NCBI GenBank assembly: GCA_025456345.1 | Contig: JALOKU010000006.1 | Location: forward strand, 1-64,000 | DNA from: Vicinamibacterales bacterium | GTDB taxonomy: Bacteria > Acidobacteriota > Vicinamibacteria > Vicinamibacterales > JAKQTR01 | Length of the DNA stretch: 64,000 nt | Reading direction: 5' to 3' | Shown here: piece after piece, positions 9,891 through 17,162 of the stretch | Numbering within the stretch: the first letter of the stretch is position 1 | How the letters are laid out: each line of letters begins with the position of its first letter | Position numbers and translations under genes: made by a program | The notes under the pieces: model-generated | Told to the model about the DNA's origin: nothing | Databases searched by the model: none | Seen by the model: only the letters and a program-made list of their open reading frames with translations

Positions 9891-11252
9891 TCAGCGCGTA
9901 TCGATCGCCAGTACCGTGGCGTGCGGGTCGGGCGTGATGCCGCCCGACTGGACGGTCAAGACGCCGGCCTTCTGGGCGAATTCGAGCGGCCGGTTGCCGG
10001 CGAGCAGCCGGACCGCCCTCACGTTCGCGCCGACGCCAGGCACCGTGAGCGGGCTCTGGGCCGGCCAGTCGAACACGTGCAGGAAGATCGTGCCGTCCTT
10101 CGCCGTCGTGCGCGCGAACGGCAGCTGCTGCAGCGGCCCGTACGTGGTGCCGTAGATCGCCTCGCCGTTCACCTTCAGCCAGGCGCCGATGGCCAGCAGC
10201 CGCTCCTCGAACTCCGGCTGAATCGCGCCTTCGGGCGTCGGCCCGACGTTGAGCAGGAAGTTCCCGCCGCGTGAAGCCACCTCCACAAGTGTGCGAATCA
10301 ACTCCGTCGTCGACTTGAACGCCCGGTCGTTGGCGTTGTACGCCCACGTCTGGTTGATCGTCATGCATGTTTCCCAAGGCTGGAAGGCCTCGGGAGATGG
10401 CGGCTCCGCCGAGAGGCCAGCATCGTCCGGATTCGTCATGCCCACCCGGGCGCCCTTCACCGGAATGCCCTTCGGCAAGCGCTGCTCGGGGGTGACGAAG
10501 TCCGCCGTGAGGCCGACTCGGTTGTTCACGAGCGCCATCGGCTGCAGTTCGCGGATCGTACGGAGGAACCGCGTGCCGTCGTACTTCTCCTGCTGCCCCA
10601 GGCCGTCGAACCAGACGACGAACACGTCGCCGTAGCGGGTCAGCAGTTCGCGAACCTGCAGCTCCATGTACGACAGGTAGAGCGGCCACTCCGGCCGCGC
10701 GGGCTCACCGCGCCAGTTCTCGGAGGACGGGCGGGAGATGTCGCGGAAACCCGGGTGGTTCAGGTCCGGCGGCGAGTAGTAGAAGCCGAGGGGCATCTGG
10801 CCCTCGCGGGCCGCCTGCGCGAGCATCGCGGCGACGTCCTTGCCGTACGGCGTCTTCGTGATCTTGTAGTCGGTGAACGCCGAGTCGAACATGCAGAAGC
10901 CGTCGTGGTGCTTGCTCGTGAGCACCATGTAGCGCTGGCCGGCCGCGCGCGCGAGGCGCACCCAGGCCTTCGGGTCGAACGTCACCGGGTTGAACCGCTG
11001 GGGCAGGGCGCGGTACTCGGCCTCGGTGATGCCGCCGGACTTGGGCGGCGTCATGATCGGCCACGAGGCTTCGACGCTTGCGAGCGAGTAGGGGCCCCAG
11101 TGGATGAACATCCCGAACTTCAGGTCGTTGAAGCGCTTGAGGCGGTCTGCGGCGTCCCTGTCGCCGTCGGCGTAAGCCAGCCCCATGAGGCTCACGGCAG
11201 CGAGCACGGCGAGGGCGGCGCAGCCAGGTCGAAGCAACCGTGTCGCGGTCAT
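9891..11252 (-). CDS. Secreted alpha-L-fucosidase (GH29)
   Basis: 453 residues with a Sec signal (hydrophobic 10-28). GH29 hallmarks are present: KFGMFIHWGPYS at the barrel start, TSKHHDGFCMFDS, and the nucleophile motif VVWFDG with Asp216. RGGNFLLNVGPTPEG marks the end of the barrel, and a beta-sandwich C-terminus follows. It hydrolyses alpha-L-fucosides with retention of configuration, probably in the periplasm or outside the cell. It is the first gene of a minus-strand unit with a Tat-exported isomerase and a Gfo/Idh dehydrogenase, which points to glycan-derived sugar use. The general acid/base residue cannot be assigned without alignment. Confidence 0.93.
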   Translation of the reverse strand: MTATRLLRPGCAALAVLAAVSLMGLAYADGDRDAADRLKRFNDLKFGMFIHWGPYSLASVEASWPIMTPPKSGGITEAEYRALPQRFNPVTFDPKAWVRLARAAGQRYMVLTSKHHDGFCMFDSAFTDYKITKTPYGKDVAAMLAQAAREGQMPLGFYYSPPDLNHPGFRDISRPSSENWRGEPARPEWPLYLSYMELQVRELLTRYGDVFVVWFDGLGQQEKYDGTRFLRTIRELQPMALVNNRVGLTADFVTPEQRLPKGIPVKGARVGMTNPDDAGLSAEPPSPEAFQPWETCMTINQTWAYNANDRAFKSTTELIRTLVEVASRGGNFLLNVGPTPEGAIQPEFEERLLAIGAWLKVNGEAIYGTTYGPLQQLPFARTTAKDGTIFLHVFDWPAQSPLTVPGVGANVRAVRLLAGNRPLEFAQKAGVLTVQSGGITPDPHATVLAIDTR

Positions 11253-11440
11253 GGTCTCGGGACGCCATTTCGACCCGCCAGGAGGAGGCGCGTCAGATTA
11301 CCGAGCAGTGTACCACCGACGGGCGGAAATCCGGGTCGCCCCGCCCGCGCAACACCGAGCCTGGCGCCATTCTGGCCGGGATGAGGGAAGAGGCCGCGGA
11401 GGACCGGTGCCGGTGTATCGTGGTCACGACAGGAGGCCCG

Positions 11441-11561
11441 ATGACCGACTGGACCAAGGCGTTCCCAGGCGCCGTGGTATCGCGACAGCGCCTGTCAGGG
11501 CCTCGTCGAGCTGTCGCTGGAGATTCCCGAGTCCATGCCGCACTTCGTCAGGGAAGGGTAG
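11441..11561 (+). pseudogene. Remnant of a small PAS-domain protein with an internal deletion
   Basis: ATG 11441 follows AGGAGG and reads MTDWTKAFPGAV, then the frame is lost. From about 11480 another frame reads YRDSACQGLVELSLEIPESM then PHFVREG and stops at 11559-11561. As I remember the family, short PAS proteins of about 110 residues begin with MTDWxKAFPGAV and end with (W)YRDGxYxGLVELSLEIPxxMPHFVR. The middle, including the ligand pocket, is missing. The product cannot be functional. The MBL-fold gene begins 9 bases later. Confidence 0.6.
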
Positions 11562-11569
11562 GAGCTGCC

Positions 11570-12511
11570 ATGCGACACGCCAGCCCCATTGCCACCACGG
11601 CTATGGCCGTGGCGGTCCTGGCCACTTCCGCCTCGCTCGTCACCACGGGTGCCATCCGCCTGAAAGGCCGCGCGGCACCGCGCACACAGCTTGTCCTTCT
11701 CGGCACGGGCACGCCGAACGCCGATCCCGATCGCTCCGGCCCTGCCGTCGCCATCGTCGTCGACGACGTGCCGTACCTGGTGGACGCCGGCCCGGGCGTG
11801 GTCCGGCGGGCGGCGGCCGCCTCTGCGCGCGGCATCAAGGGTCTCGACCCGAAGCTGCTCCGCACGGCGTTCATCACGCACCTGCATTCGGACCACACCG
11901 CGGGGTATCCCGACCTCGTCTTCACGCCTGCCGTGCTCGAGCGCGACGCGCCGCTCCAGGTGTACGGGCCTCCTGGTATCCGCGTGATGACCGACCACGT
12001 GATGAAGGCGTGGGCCGAGGACGTGGACGTGCGCCTCCGCGATCTCGAACCGGCGAAGCCGGCCGGATACGAAGTCCGCGCGCACGAGGTGAAGCCTGGG
12101 CTGGTCTATAAGGACGCTCGCCTCTCGGTCCACGCGTTCGCGGTTCCCCACGGCGCGTGGAAACGGTCGTTCGCCTACCGCTTCGACACGCCTGACCGCT
12201 CGATCGTCGTCTCGGGCGACAGCGGTCCTTCCGGCCAGCTGGCTTCGGCGTGCAACGGCTGCGACGTCCTCGTGCACGAGGTGTACTCGACGGCCGGCTT
12301 CGTCACGCGCCCGCCCGAATGGCAGCGCTACCATCGCGTGTACCACACCTCGTCTGCCGAGCTGGCCACGCTTGCGGCGAAGGCGCGGCCCGGCCTGCTC
12401 GTCCTGTATCACCAGCTCTTCTGGGGCACGACTGACGAGGCGCTCGTCGCCGAAGTAAAGCGGGGATACGCGGGGAAGGTGGTCTCGGGGCGCGACCTCG
12501 ACGTGTTCTGA
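11570..12511 (+). CDS. Secreted MBL-fold metallohydrolase (ribonuclease Z-like)
   Basis: 313 residues from ATG 11570, preceded by GGGTAGGAG. The first 30 residues are a hydrophobic signal. The metallo-beta-lactamase fold starts at QLVLLGTGTPN, with the zinc-binding motif THLHSDHTAGYPD, a further VVSGDSGPS aspartate and LVLYHQLFW near the C-terminus. The order resembles RNase Z/ElaC-like proteins, but the signal peptide argues for a periplasmic hydrolase rather than a tRNA nuclease. No partner gene is evident. The upstream neighbour is only a PAS remnant, so the promoter may be inherited from that gene. Confidence 0.85.
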   Translation: MRHASPIATTAMAVAVLATSASLVTTGAIRLKGRAAPRTQLVLLGTGTPNADPDRSGPAVAIVVDDVPYLVDAGPGVVRRAAAASARGIKGLDPKLLRTAFITHLHSDHTAGYPDLVFTPAVLERDAPLQVYGPPGIRVMTDHVMKAWAEDVDVRLRDLEPAKPAGYEVRAHEVKPGLVYKDARLSVHAFAVPHGAWKRSFAYRFDTPDRSIVVSGDSGPSGQLASACNGCDVLVHEVYSTAGFVTRPPEWQRYHRVYHTSSAELATLAAKARPGLLVLYHQLFWGTTDEALVAEVKRGYAGKVVSGRDLDVF

Positions 12512-12522
12512 CCGAGGACCGC

Positions 12523-12648
12523 CTACGGCGAGAGGATGTGCAGTCCCGGGAAGTAGCTGCGGTAACGTCCGGGATCTCTGGTGAGCAGTGTGAGCCCCTC
12601 AATGGCGGCGTGAGCCCCGATGTAGAAGTCGGGCAGCGGCGACGTGTC
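12523..12648 (-). pseudogene. C-terminal fragment of a PIN-domain (VapC-like) toxin
   Basis: The minus strand between 12648 and the TAG at 12523-12525 reads PDFYIGAHAAIEGLTLLTRD followed by PGRYRSYFPGLHILSP. This is the characteristic C-terminal third of a PIN-domain ribonuclease of the VapC type, with the LTRD acidic motif. No N-terminal PIN sequence with the first catalytic Asp and no antitoxin are present upstream; the DUF2177 gene ends at 12678. It is a relic of a toxin-antitoxin module. Confidence 0.65.
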
Positions 12649-12677
12649 GGCCGCTCGGGGCGAACCGGCCCCGCAGC

Positions 12678-13109
12678 TCAGAAGATCCGGCTCGACACCT
12701 GGTAGCTGAGAAAGGCCACGGTAGCCGTGAGGACGGTGCCCCAGGCCAGGTCGACGACGGTGACCAGCACGGGCCAGTCCTTCATGGTGGCCTGGTTGGT
12801 GAGGTCGTACGTGGCGTAGGCGATGAAGCCGAAGGCCGCGCCGTAGGCGAGCGCCCGAGCCGCGCTGCCGGCTTCGAACGCCGGCTTGATGGCGAAGAAC
12901 ACGATGCCGGCGATGTAGACGGCGTAGAAGAGGAGGGCCGCGCCCCAGTTCACGTCCGGGCTCAACAGGTGCCCGATGTGCTGCCGGTAGAAGTTCTTTG
13001 CGACCACGCCCAGCCAGACGAGATCGATGGCGAAGAAGATGAGCATCGTGATGGCATACGTGCCCATCGCGCGCCCGATTCCGAGGCTGGCCGCGGCATC
13101 TGCCGGCAT
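12678..13109 (-). CDS. DUF2177 family integral membrane protein
   Basis: 143 residues with four predicted membrane helices. Family features are IDLVWLGVVAKNFYRQHIGHLL near the first helix and YGAAFGFIAYATYDLTNQAT in the third. The start at 13109 overlaps the stop of the upstream secreted protein (TAATG), so they are probably translated together. The role of DUF2177 is unknown; it sits in the inner membrane. The alternative longer start, which would run into the upstream gene in another frame, is a shadow. Confidence 0.85.
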   Translation of the reverse strand: MPADAAASLGIGRAMGTYAITMLIFFAIDLVWLGVVAKNFYRQHIGHLLSPDVNWGAALLFYAVYIAGIVFFAIKPAFEAGSAARALAYGAAFGFIAYATYDLTNQATMKDWPVLVTVVDLAWGTVLTATVAFLSYQVSSRIF

Positions 13110-13486
13110 TACTTCACCCTCTTCATCACCCAGGGCAGCTCCACCGTCTGGCCGCCCATGTCGGTGCGGGCCACGCCGTTGATGGTGTCGCCGTCGAGCT
13201 TCCCGGCCATGTTGTAGGTCATCGTCCCGCCGGACGGCCGGTCGCGGACGAGGTCGAACGCAAGGTCGCTGCCGCTCACCGTGCCGTTGGTGATCTGGAG
13301 CGTGCGGCCGCCGTCCAGCGTGAACGTGCCCGTGAGCTTGCCGCCGTCGGCCTTCAGGTCGACCTGGCCGGCCACCTGGCCCATCTGGCTGTCCATGGTG
13401 AACGTCCACTTGCCGTCGGCAGGCGACTGAGCCGCGGCGACGGCGGTGAAGGCGACGAAAAGCGCGAACGTGATGGCCTGGCGCAT
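13109..13486 (-). CDS. Small secreted beta-rich protein of unknown function
   Basis: 125 residues from ATG 13486, chosen because CAGGAGGTCAG lies immediately upstream. A Sec signal covers about 1-20 (ends VAAAQ). The rest is made of alternating short strands and Gly-Asp turns (GKWTFTMDS, GKLTGTFTLDGG, MAGKLDGDTINGVARTDMGG). That pattern matches small secreted proteins of Acidobacteria and Planctomycetes that appear to form a simple beta-barrel. It is coupled to the DUF2177 gene. No catalytic motif is visible. Confidence 0.75.
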   Translation of the reverse strand: MRQAITFALFVAFTAVAAAQSPADGKWTFTMDSQMGQVAGQVDLKADGGKLTGTFTLDGGRTLQITNGTVSGSDLAFDLVRDRPSGGTMTYNMAGKLDGDTINGVARTDMGGQTVELPWVMKRVK

Positions 13487-13648
13487 CTGACCTCCTGGGT
13501 GCCCTGATAACAAGCGGACCGCCGGCGGTCTGCGCCGCTCAGCACGGGGCTCCGGCCGGGACCCGTGTAGGACGCGGGTTGCCGGGAGAAGGATTCATGG
13601 TTCTGGGTTAGGATGGCCCTGCTGCCGACCGCCCCCTGGAGAGGTGCC

Positions 13649-14983
13649 GTGGCCAACCGACATACGCCCATGGATGCCGACGCCGTGACCCGCGCGCTGG
13701 AGCGCTCCGGGATTCAGAGCATTTCTCAACTGTCGATTCGGGAAATCAAGAAGCTCGTCGACACGATCGAAGGCGAGACCGGGCAGCGGTACATCCGCAT
13801 GGAGATGGGCATTCCGGGCCTGCCGCCGCATCCGATCGCCGTCAATGCCCAGATCGAAGCCCTCAAGCGCGGCGTTGCCGCCGTGTACCCGGACATCCAG
13901 GGCATCCCGCCGCTGAAGCGCGAGATCTCGCGCTTCGTGAAGAACTTCCTCGACGTCACGGTGGACCCGGAGCATTGCCTGCCGACGGTCGGTTCGATGA
14001 TGGGCGCGATGGCCTGCTTCCTGACCATCAACCGCATGTACGCCAACCGGGAGGGCACGCTGTTCATCGACCCCGGGTTCCCGGTGCAGAAACTGCAGTG
14101 CCGGGTCCTGGGCCACGACTTCATGACCTTCGACGTTTACGACCACCGGGGCCCCAAGCTGCGCGACAAGCTCCGCAGCTACCTCGATACCGGCAAGGTC
14201 TCTTCCATCCTCTACTCCAACCCGAACAACCCTGCCTGGATCTGCCTCACCGAGGACGAACTCGAGATTATCGCCAGGCTGGCCGACGAGTACGACGCCG
14301 TGGTCATCGAGGACCTGGCGTACTTCGGCATGGATTTCCGGCGGGATTACTCCCGACCGGGCGTGGCGCCGTTCCAGCCGTCGGTCGCGCGCCACACCGA
14401 CAACTTCGTGCTCCTGATTTCCAGCTCCAAGGTGTTCAGCTACGCGGGCGAGCGGATTGGCATGCTCGTGGTCTCGGACGCGCTCTGGAACAAGCGCGCG
14501 CCGGACCTCATGCGGTACTATCCGTCCGACCTGCTCGGCTATGCGATGGTCTTCGGCGCGATCTACGCCCTGTCATCGGGAACCTCGCACTCGGCGCAGT
14601 ACGCGCTGGCGGCGGTGCTGAAAGCGGTGAACGACGGCGAATTGAACTTCGTAGAGGGCGTGCGCGAGTACGGCGAGAAGGCGCACATCATGAAGCGGAT
14701 GTTCACCGACAACGGCTTCCGGATCGTGTACGACACGGACCTCGACGCCCCGATTGCCGACGGGTTCTACTTCACCTTCGCCTATCCCGGCCTGACGGGG
14801 GAAGAACTGCTCCGGGAACTGCTGTACTACGGCGTCAGCGCGATCGCCCTGGGCACGACGGGCAGCGAGCGCACCGAGGGGCTTCGCGCGTGCACGTCGC
14901 TCATCCAGCGCTCCGAGTTCCCCGTGCTCGGCGAACGCCTCGCCTTGTTTCACCGCGACCACCAGGCGACGCCGGGCGCGTAG
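13649..14983 (+). CDS. PLP-dependent aminotransferase, class I/II
   Basis: About 444 residues. I place the start at GTG 13649, 7 bases after TGGAGAGG; ATG 13670 is possible. Fold-type I features: YPDIQGIPPLKREISRF (substrate loop), SNPNNPAW, IEDLAYFGMD (Asp pairing with the pyridine nitrogen) and SSSKVFSYAGERIG with the Schiff-base Lys261. It transfers an amino group from an amino acid to a keto acid; the substrate is not determinable. It is a single gene, convergent with the GH-like gene at 15031. Confidence 0.88.
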   Translation: MANRHTPMDADAVTRALERSGIQSISQLSIREIKKLVDTIEGETGQRYIRMEMGIPGLPPHPIAVNAQIEALKRGVAAVYPDIQGIPPLKREISRFVKNFLDVTVDPEHCLPTVGSMMGAMACFLTINRMYANREGTLFIDPGFPVQKLQCRVLGHDFMTFDVYDHRGPKLRDKLRSYLDTGKVSSILYSNPNNPAWICLTEDELEIIARLADEYDAVVIEDLAYFGMDFRRDYSRPGVAPFQPSVARHTDNFVLLISSSKVFSYAGERIGMLVVSDALWNKRAPDLMRYYPSDLLGYAMVFGAIYALSSGTSHSAQYALAAVLKAVNDGELNFVEGVREYGEKAHIMKRMFTDNGFRIVYDTDLDAPIADGFYFTFAYPGLTGEELLRELLYYGVSAIALGTTGSERTEGLRACTSLIQRSEFPVLGERLALFHRDHQATPGA

Positions 14984-15030
14984 ACAGGCGGTTCGCCGGC
15001 GTCCCCCGCGATCAACGGGTGCACGATGAG

Positions 15031-16143
15031 TCAGTCGGAGGCCGCCAGGGCACGGAAGGCCCGCCCGATGGCGTCGATCTTTTCCGGGCTCTTGCGCAGG
15101 CCGCCCCACGCAAAGACCATGACGCCGGTCGCCGGCGCGCGGGCGCCTCGGCGCAGCACCTCGTCGATCTGGCGGACCGGCACCGGCTCACCCCAGTCCG
15201 AGATCTGCACGATGGGCCAGATGCGCAGGCGTTCGCCGGGCACACCCCTGATGCCGAGGTAGCTGCCGAGCCAGGCCACCTGGCGTGAGATCCACGCCGG
15301 GTCGCCGGCATGTCCGAATCGCGCGTGGTACGGCATCGGGCTGAACACATCGATGTAGGCGGCCTGGGCCTTCAGGTCGATGGCCAGCTTGTCGATGCGG
15401 GCGCCGCCGAAATCGTCGTCGCTCCACGGGTTGTGGAACGTGCCGAGCAGCGCACCCGGACGCGTCGCGTCTCTGATGTCGCGGAACTCCCGCACCCAGT
15501 CGGTGAAGACCTTCAGCCGCCAGCGCACCCAGGCGCTGCGGTGCGTCGAGAGCAACAGCGCCGCGCGCTCCGGCGTGGACACCTGCGGCAGCGTGATGGC
15601 GGCGTCTGCCTGGAACCGGCGCAGGCACCGGTCGCAGAAACAGGTGTCCGGCATGTTCGGCTCGGCCTGCTCCCAACTCGCGTGGCTGTGGTGGTAGTCG
15701 AGCCAGACGCCGTCGATGGCGAACGTCTCGAGCAGCGCGCGAAAGGCCCGCATCCGCCCGGCGCGATAGCCTTCGTGCGTTGGACAGATGCCCTGCCATC
15801 CGTCCGGCGCGGGCGACACCCGCCCGTCGGTGCCGACGGGGGCGGCATCCGGATGGGCCTTCAGGTACTCGGCCACGTGCAGGGTGTTGAACTCCGCGTA
15901 CGCCTGCACCTGCTGCGCCCGCAACCAGGCCAGGCGCTCCGCGGTGTAGCTGCCCGAGCCGAGCCAGACCGCGTCAACCCCGAACTCCTTGAGGCTGCGC
16001 CCGCTGTCGACGATTTCCTGGGGGATGCCGCCGTAGATGCCACGTACGGGCACGAGTGGCGCGTCCGCCCGCACCGGCGCACGCCCCGTTGCGCCGCCGA
16101 GTGCCAGCACGAGCATGAGATTCAGACATCCACGTAGATGCAT
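15031..16143 (-). CDS. Secreted putative glycoside hydrolase-like TIM-barrel protein
   Basis: 370 residues from ATG 16143, preceded by GCAGGAGG. It has a signal peptide in the first 28 residues. The body resembles hypothetical glycosyl hydrolase families: AVWLGSGSYTAERLAWLRAQ, AYAEFNTLHVAEYL, GVWLDYHHSH followed by DTCFCDRCLRRFQ (a Cys-rich loop often seen in GHL6/beta-galactosidase-like barrels), and GVMVFAWGGLRKSPEK. DYHH and the strand-end acidic residues are candidates for catalysis, but I cannot name the nucleophile. Activity on a polysaccharide is inferred only from fold resemblance. Confidence 0.65.
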   Translation of the reverse strand: MHLRGCLNLMLVLALGGATGRAPVRADAPLVPVRGIYGGIPQEIVDSGRSLKEFGVDAVWLGSGSYTAERLAWLRAQQVQAYAEFNTLHVAEYLKAHPDAAPVGTDGRVSPAPDGWQGICPTHEGYRAGRMRAFRALLETFAIDGVWLDYHHSHASWEQAEPNMPDTCFCDRCLRRFQADAAITLPQVSTPERAALLLSTHRSAWVRWRLKVFTDWVREFRDIRDATRPGALLGTFHNPWSDDDFGGARIDKLAIDLKAQAAYIDVFSPMPYHARFGHAGDPAWISRQVAWLGSYLGIRGVPGERLRIWPIVQISDWGEPVPVRQIDEVLRRGARAPATGVMVFAWGGLRKSPEKIDAIGRAFRALAASD

Positions 16144-16202
16144 ACGCTGGTCCTCCTGCGCCGGGCACACACCACCACTCTCCACCTGGAGCCGACGAAC
16201 GC

Positions 16203-16613
16203 GTGGCAAGGCGATTCTACTCTCCGGCTGGGTTGACGGGCGCCGTGCTGATCCCCGTCGTGGGCGTAGCGGGCCTTGTCGCGCACATCGAATCCAGCGC
16301 CCACTCGGGTGCGCTCGCGGCCCAGCGCGAGTTCGGCGGGGACCGCGTCGAAGCCCTCGTTCAGATCGTCCAGTCAGACCACCGCACCTTGCGAGAGCGG
16401 AATCGCGCCGTCTGGGCGCTCGGACGGCTGCGCGACAAGCGCGGCCTTCCGGTGCTGCTGAAGTACGACACCGGCGGCGAGTGCGATCACGCCCGATTCC
16501 TGTGCCAGCAGGAATTGAGCAAAGCGATCGACCTCTGCGACGGGACCGCGGGCGGACCGGCCTGGCTGCAGGGAGCGATGGCTCGGCTCAGCCGATGGTC
16601 CGTCCGAGTGTGA
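16203..16613 (+). CDS. Small membrane-anchored protein with HEAT-like repeat
   Basis: 136 residues from GTG 16203, divergent from the GH-like gene with only 59 bases between them. A single hydrophobic helix lies at about 9-29. The central part (ALVQIVQSDHRTLRERNRAVWALG) followed by RLRDKRGLPVLLKY has the paired-helix, Arg-Asp pattern of one or two HEAT/PBS lyase-type repeats, which usually bind proteins. Two Cys pairs follow (GECDHARFLC, DLCDG). No enzyme motif is seen and no family name can be given with confidence. Confidence 0.6.
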   Translation: MARRFYSPAGLTGAVLIPVVGVAGLVAHIESSAHSGALAAQREFGGDRVEALVQIVQSDHRTLRERNRAVWALGRLRDKRGLPVLLKYDTGGECDHARFLCQQELSKAIDLCDGTAGGPAWLQGAMARLSRWSVRV

Positions 16614-16777
16614 GACTGACGCGGCCGTTGCACCTCGCTCCCCGCAGTTCCTGGTGCGCAAGGCCAAGCGGAATACCTGCACTGAGCCTCCCGCTGCCCG
16701 AGTGTCCTGTCGAGTGCCTGTCAGCCTTCGCTGAAGTCCGCCTTCGCCACGCTTCGGGCCGACACGTTCCTCGCGTG

Positions 16778-16994
16778 GCTTCGGCGGGACAGCTTTCGCT
16801 GGTGCCCACGGGCTTGCCCAGCCGAAGCTCCCCGAGGTAAGCGGCAAGCCGGAGGGGAGCGAGAGCGGTCCGCCTTCGCTGTGGTCCGGATGGCGGCTCT
16901 CCTCCCACAGCTTCGGCGGGACAGCCTTCGCTGGTTCCCACGGGCTTGCCCAGCCGAAGCTCCCCGAGGAAAGCGGCAAGCCGGAGGGGAGCGA
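16778..16994. repeat. Two 85-base direct repeats beside tRNA-Leu
   Basis: Copy 1 is 16778-16862 and copy 2 is 16910-16994; they differ at only three positions and start 132 bases apart. Each begins GCTTCGGCGGGACAGC and ends GGAGGGGAGCGA. A more degenerate related stretch lies just before (about 16720-16777). The array ends 4 bases before the 3' end of the tRNA-Leu gene. No ORF, integrase or recombination gene is associated. It looks like a dispersed intergenic repeat rather than an attachment site. Confidence 0.8.
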
Positions 16995-16998
16995 AGGC

Positions 16999-17087
16999 TG
17001 GTGCCGGAGGAGGGAATCGAACCCACACGGGGGGTGAACCCCACGGGATTTTGAGTCCCGCGCGTCTGCCAGTTTCGCCACTCCGGC
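16999..17087 (-). tRNA. tRNA-Leu (anticodon CAA), CCA encoded
   Basis: On the minus strand the acceptor GCCGGAG at 17087 pairs with CTCCGGC near 17004. Discriminator A and an encoded CCA follow (16999-17001). A D-arm (GGCGAAACTGGCAGAC), the anticodon loop ACTCAAAAT with CAA, a long variable arm and the T-arm GGTTCGATTCC are all visible. This class II tRNA reads UUG leucine codons. Repeats follow directly downstream. Confidence 0.95.
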
Positions 17088-17162
17088 ACGTCAGGATGGG
17101 CGGGCGGCAGTCGAATGCCGAGTATAACATGCAGGTCCCGCGGCGCCGGGAGCCGCCCGCGC

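Noticed and set aside
11240-11569. Longer MBL-fold protein from 11240
   Set aside because: The extension overlaps the fucosidase start and the PAS relic; ATG 11570 has a good ribosome site and begins a signal peptide.
16614-17100. Genomic island or attachment site at tRNA-Leu
   Set aside because: No integrase, phage gene or duplicated tRNA 3' end is present; the adjacent direct repeats do not match the tRNA sequence.
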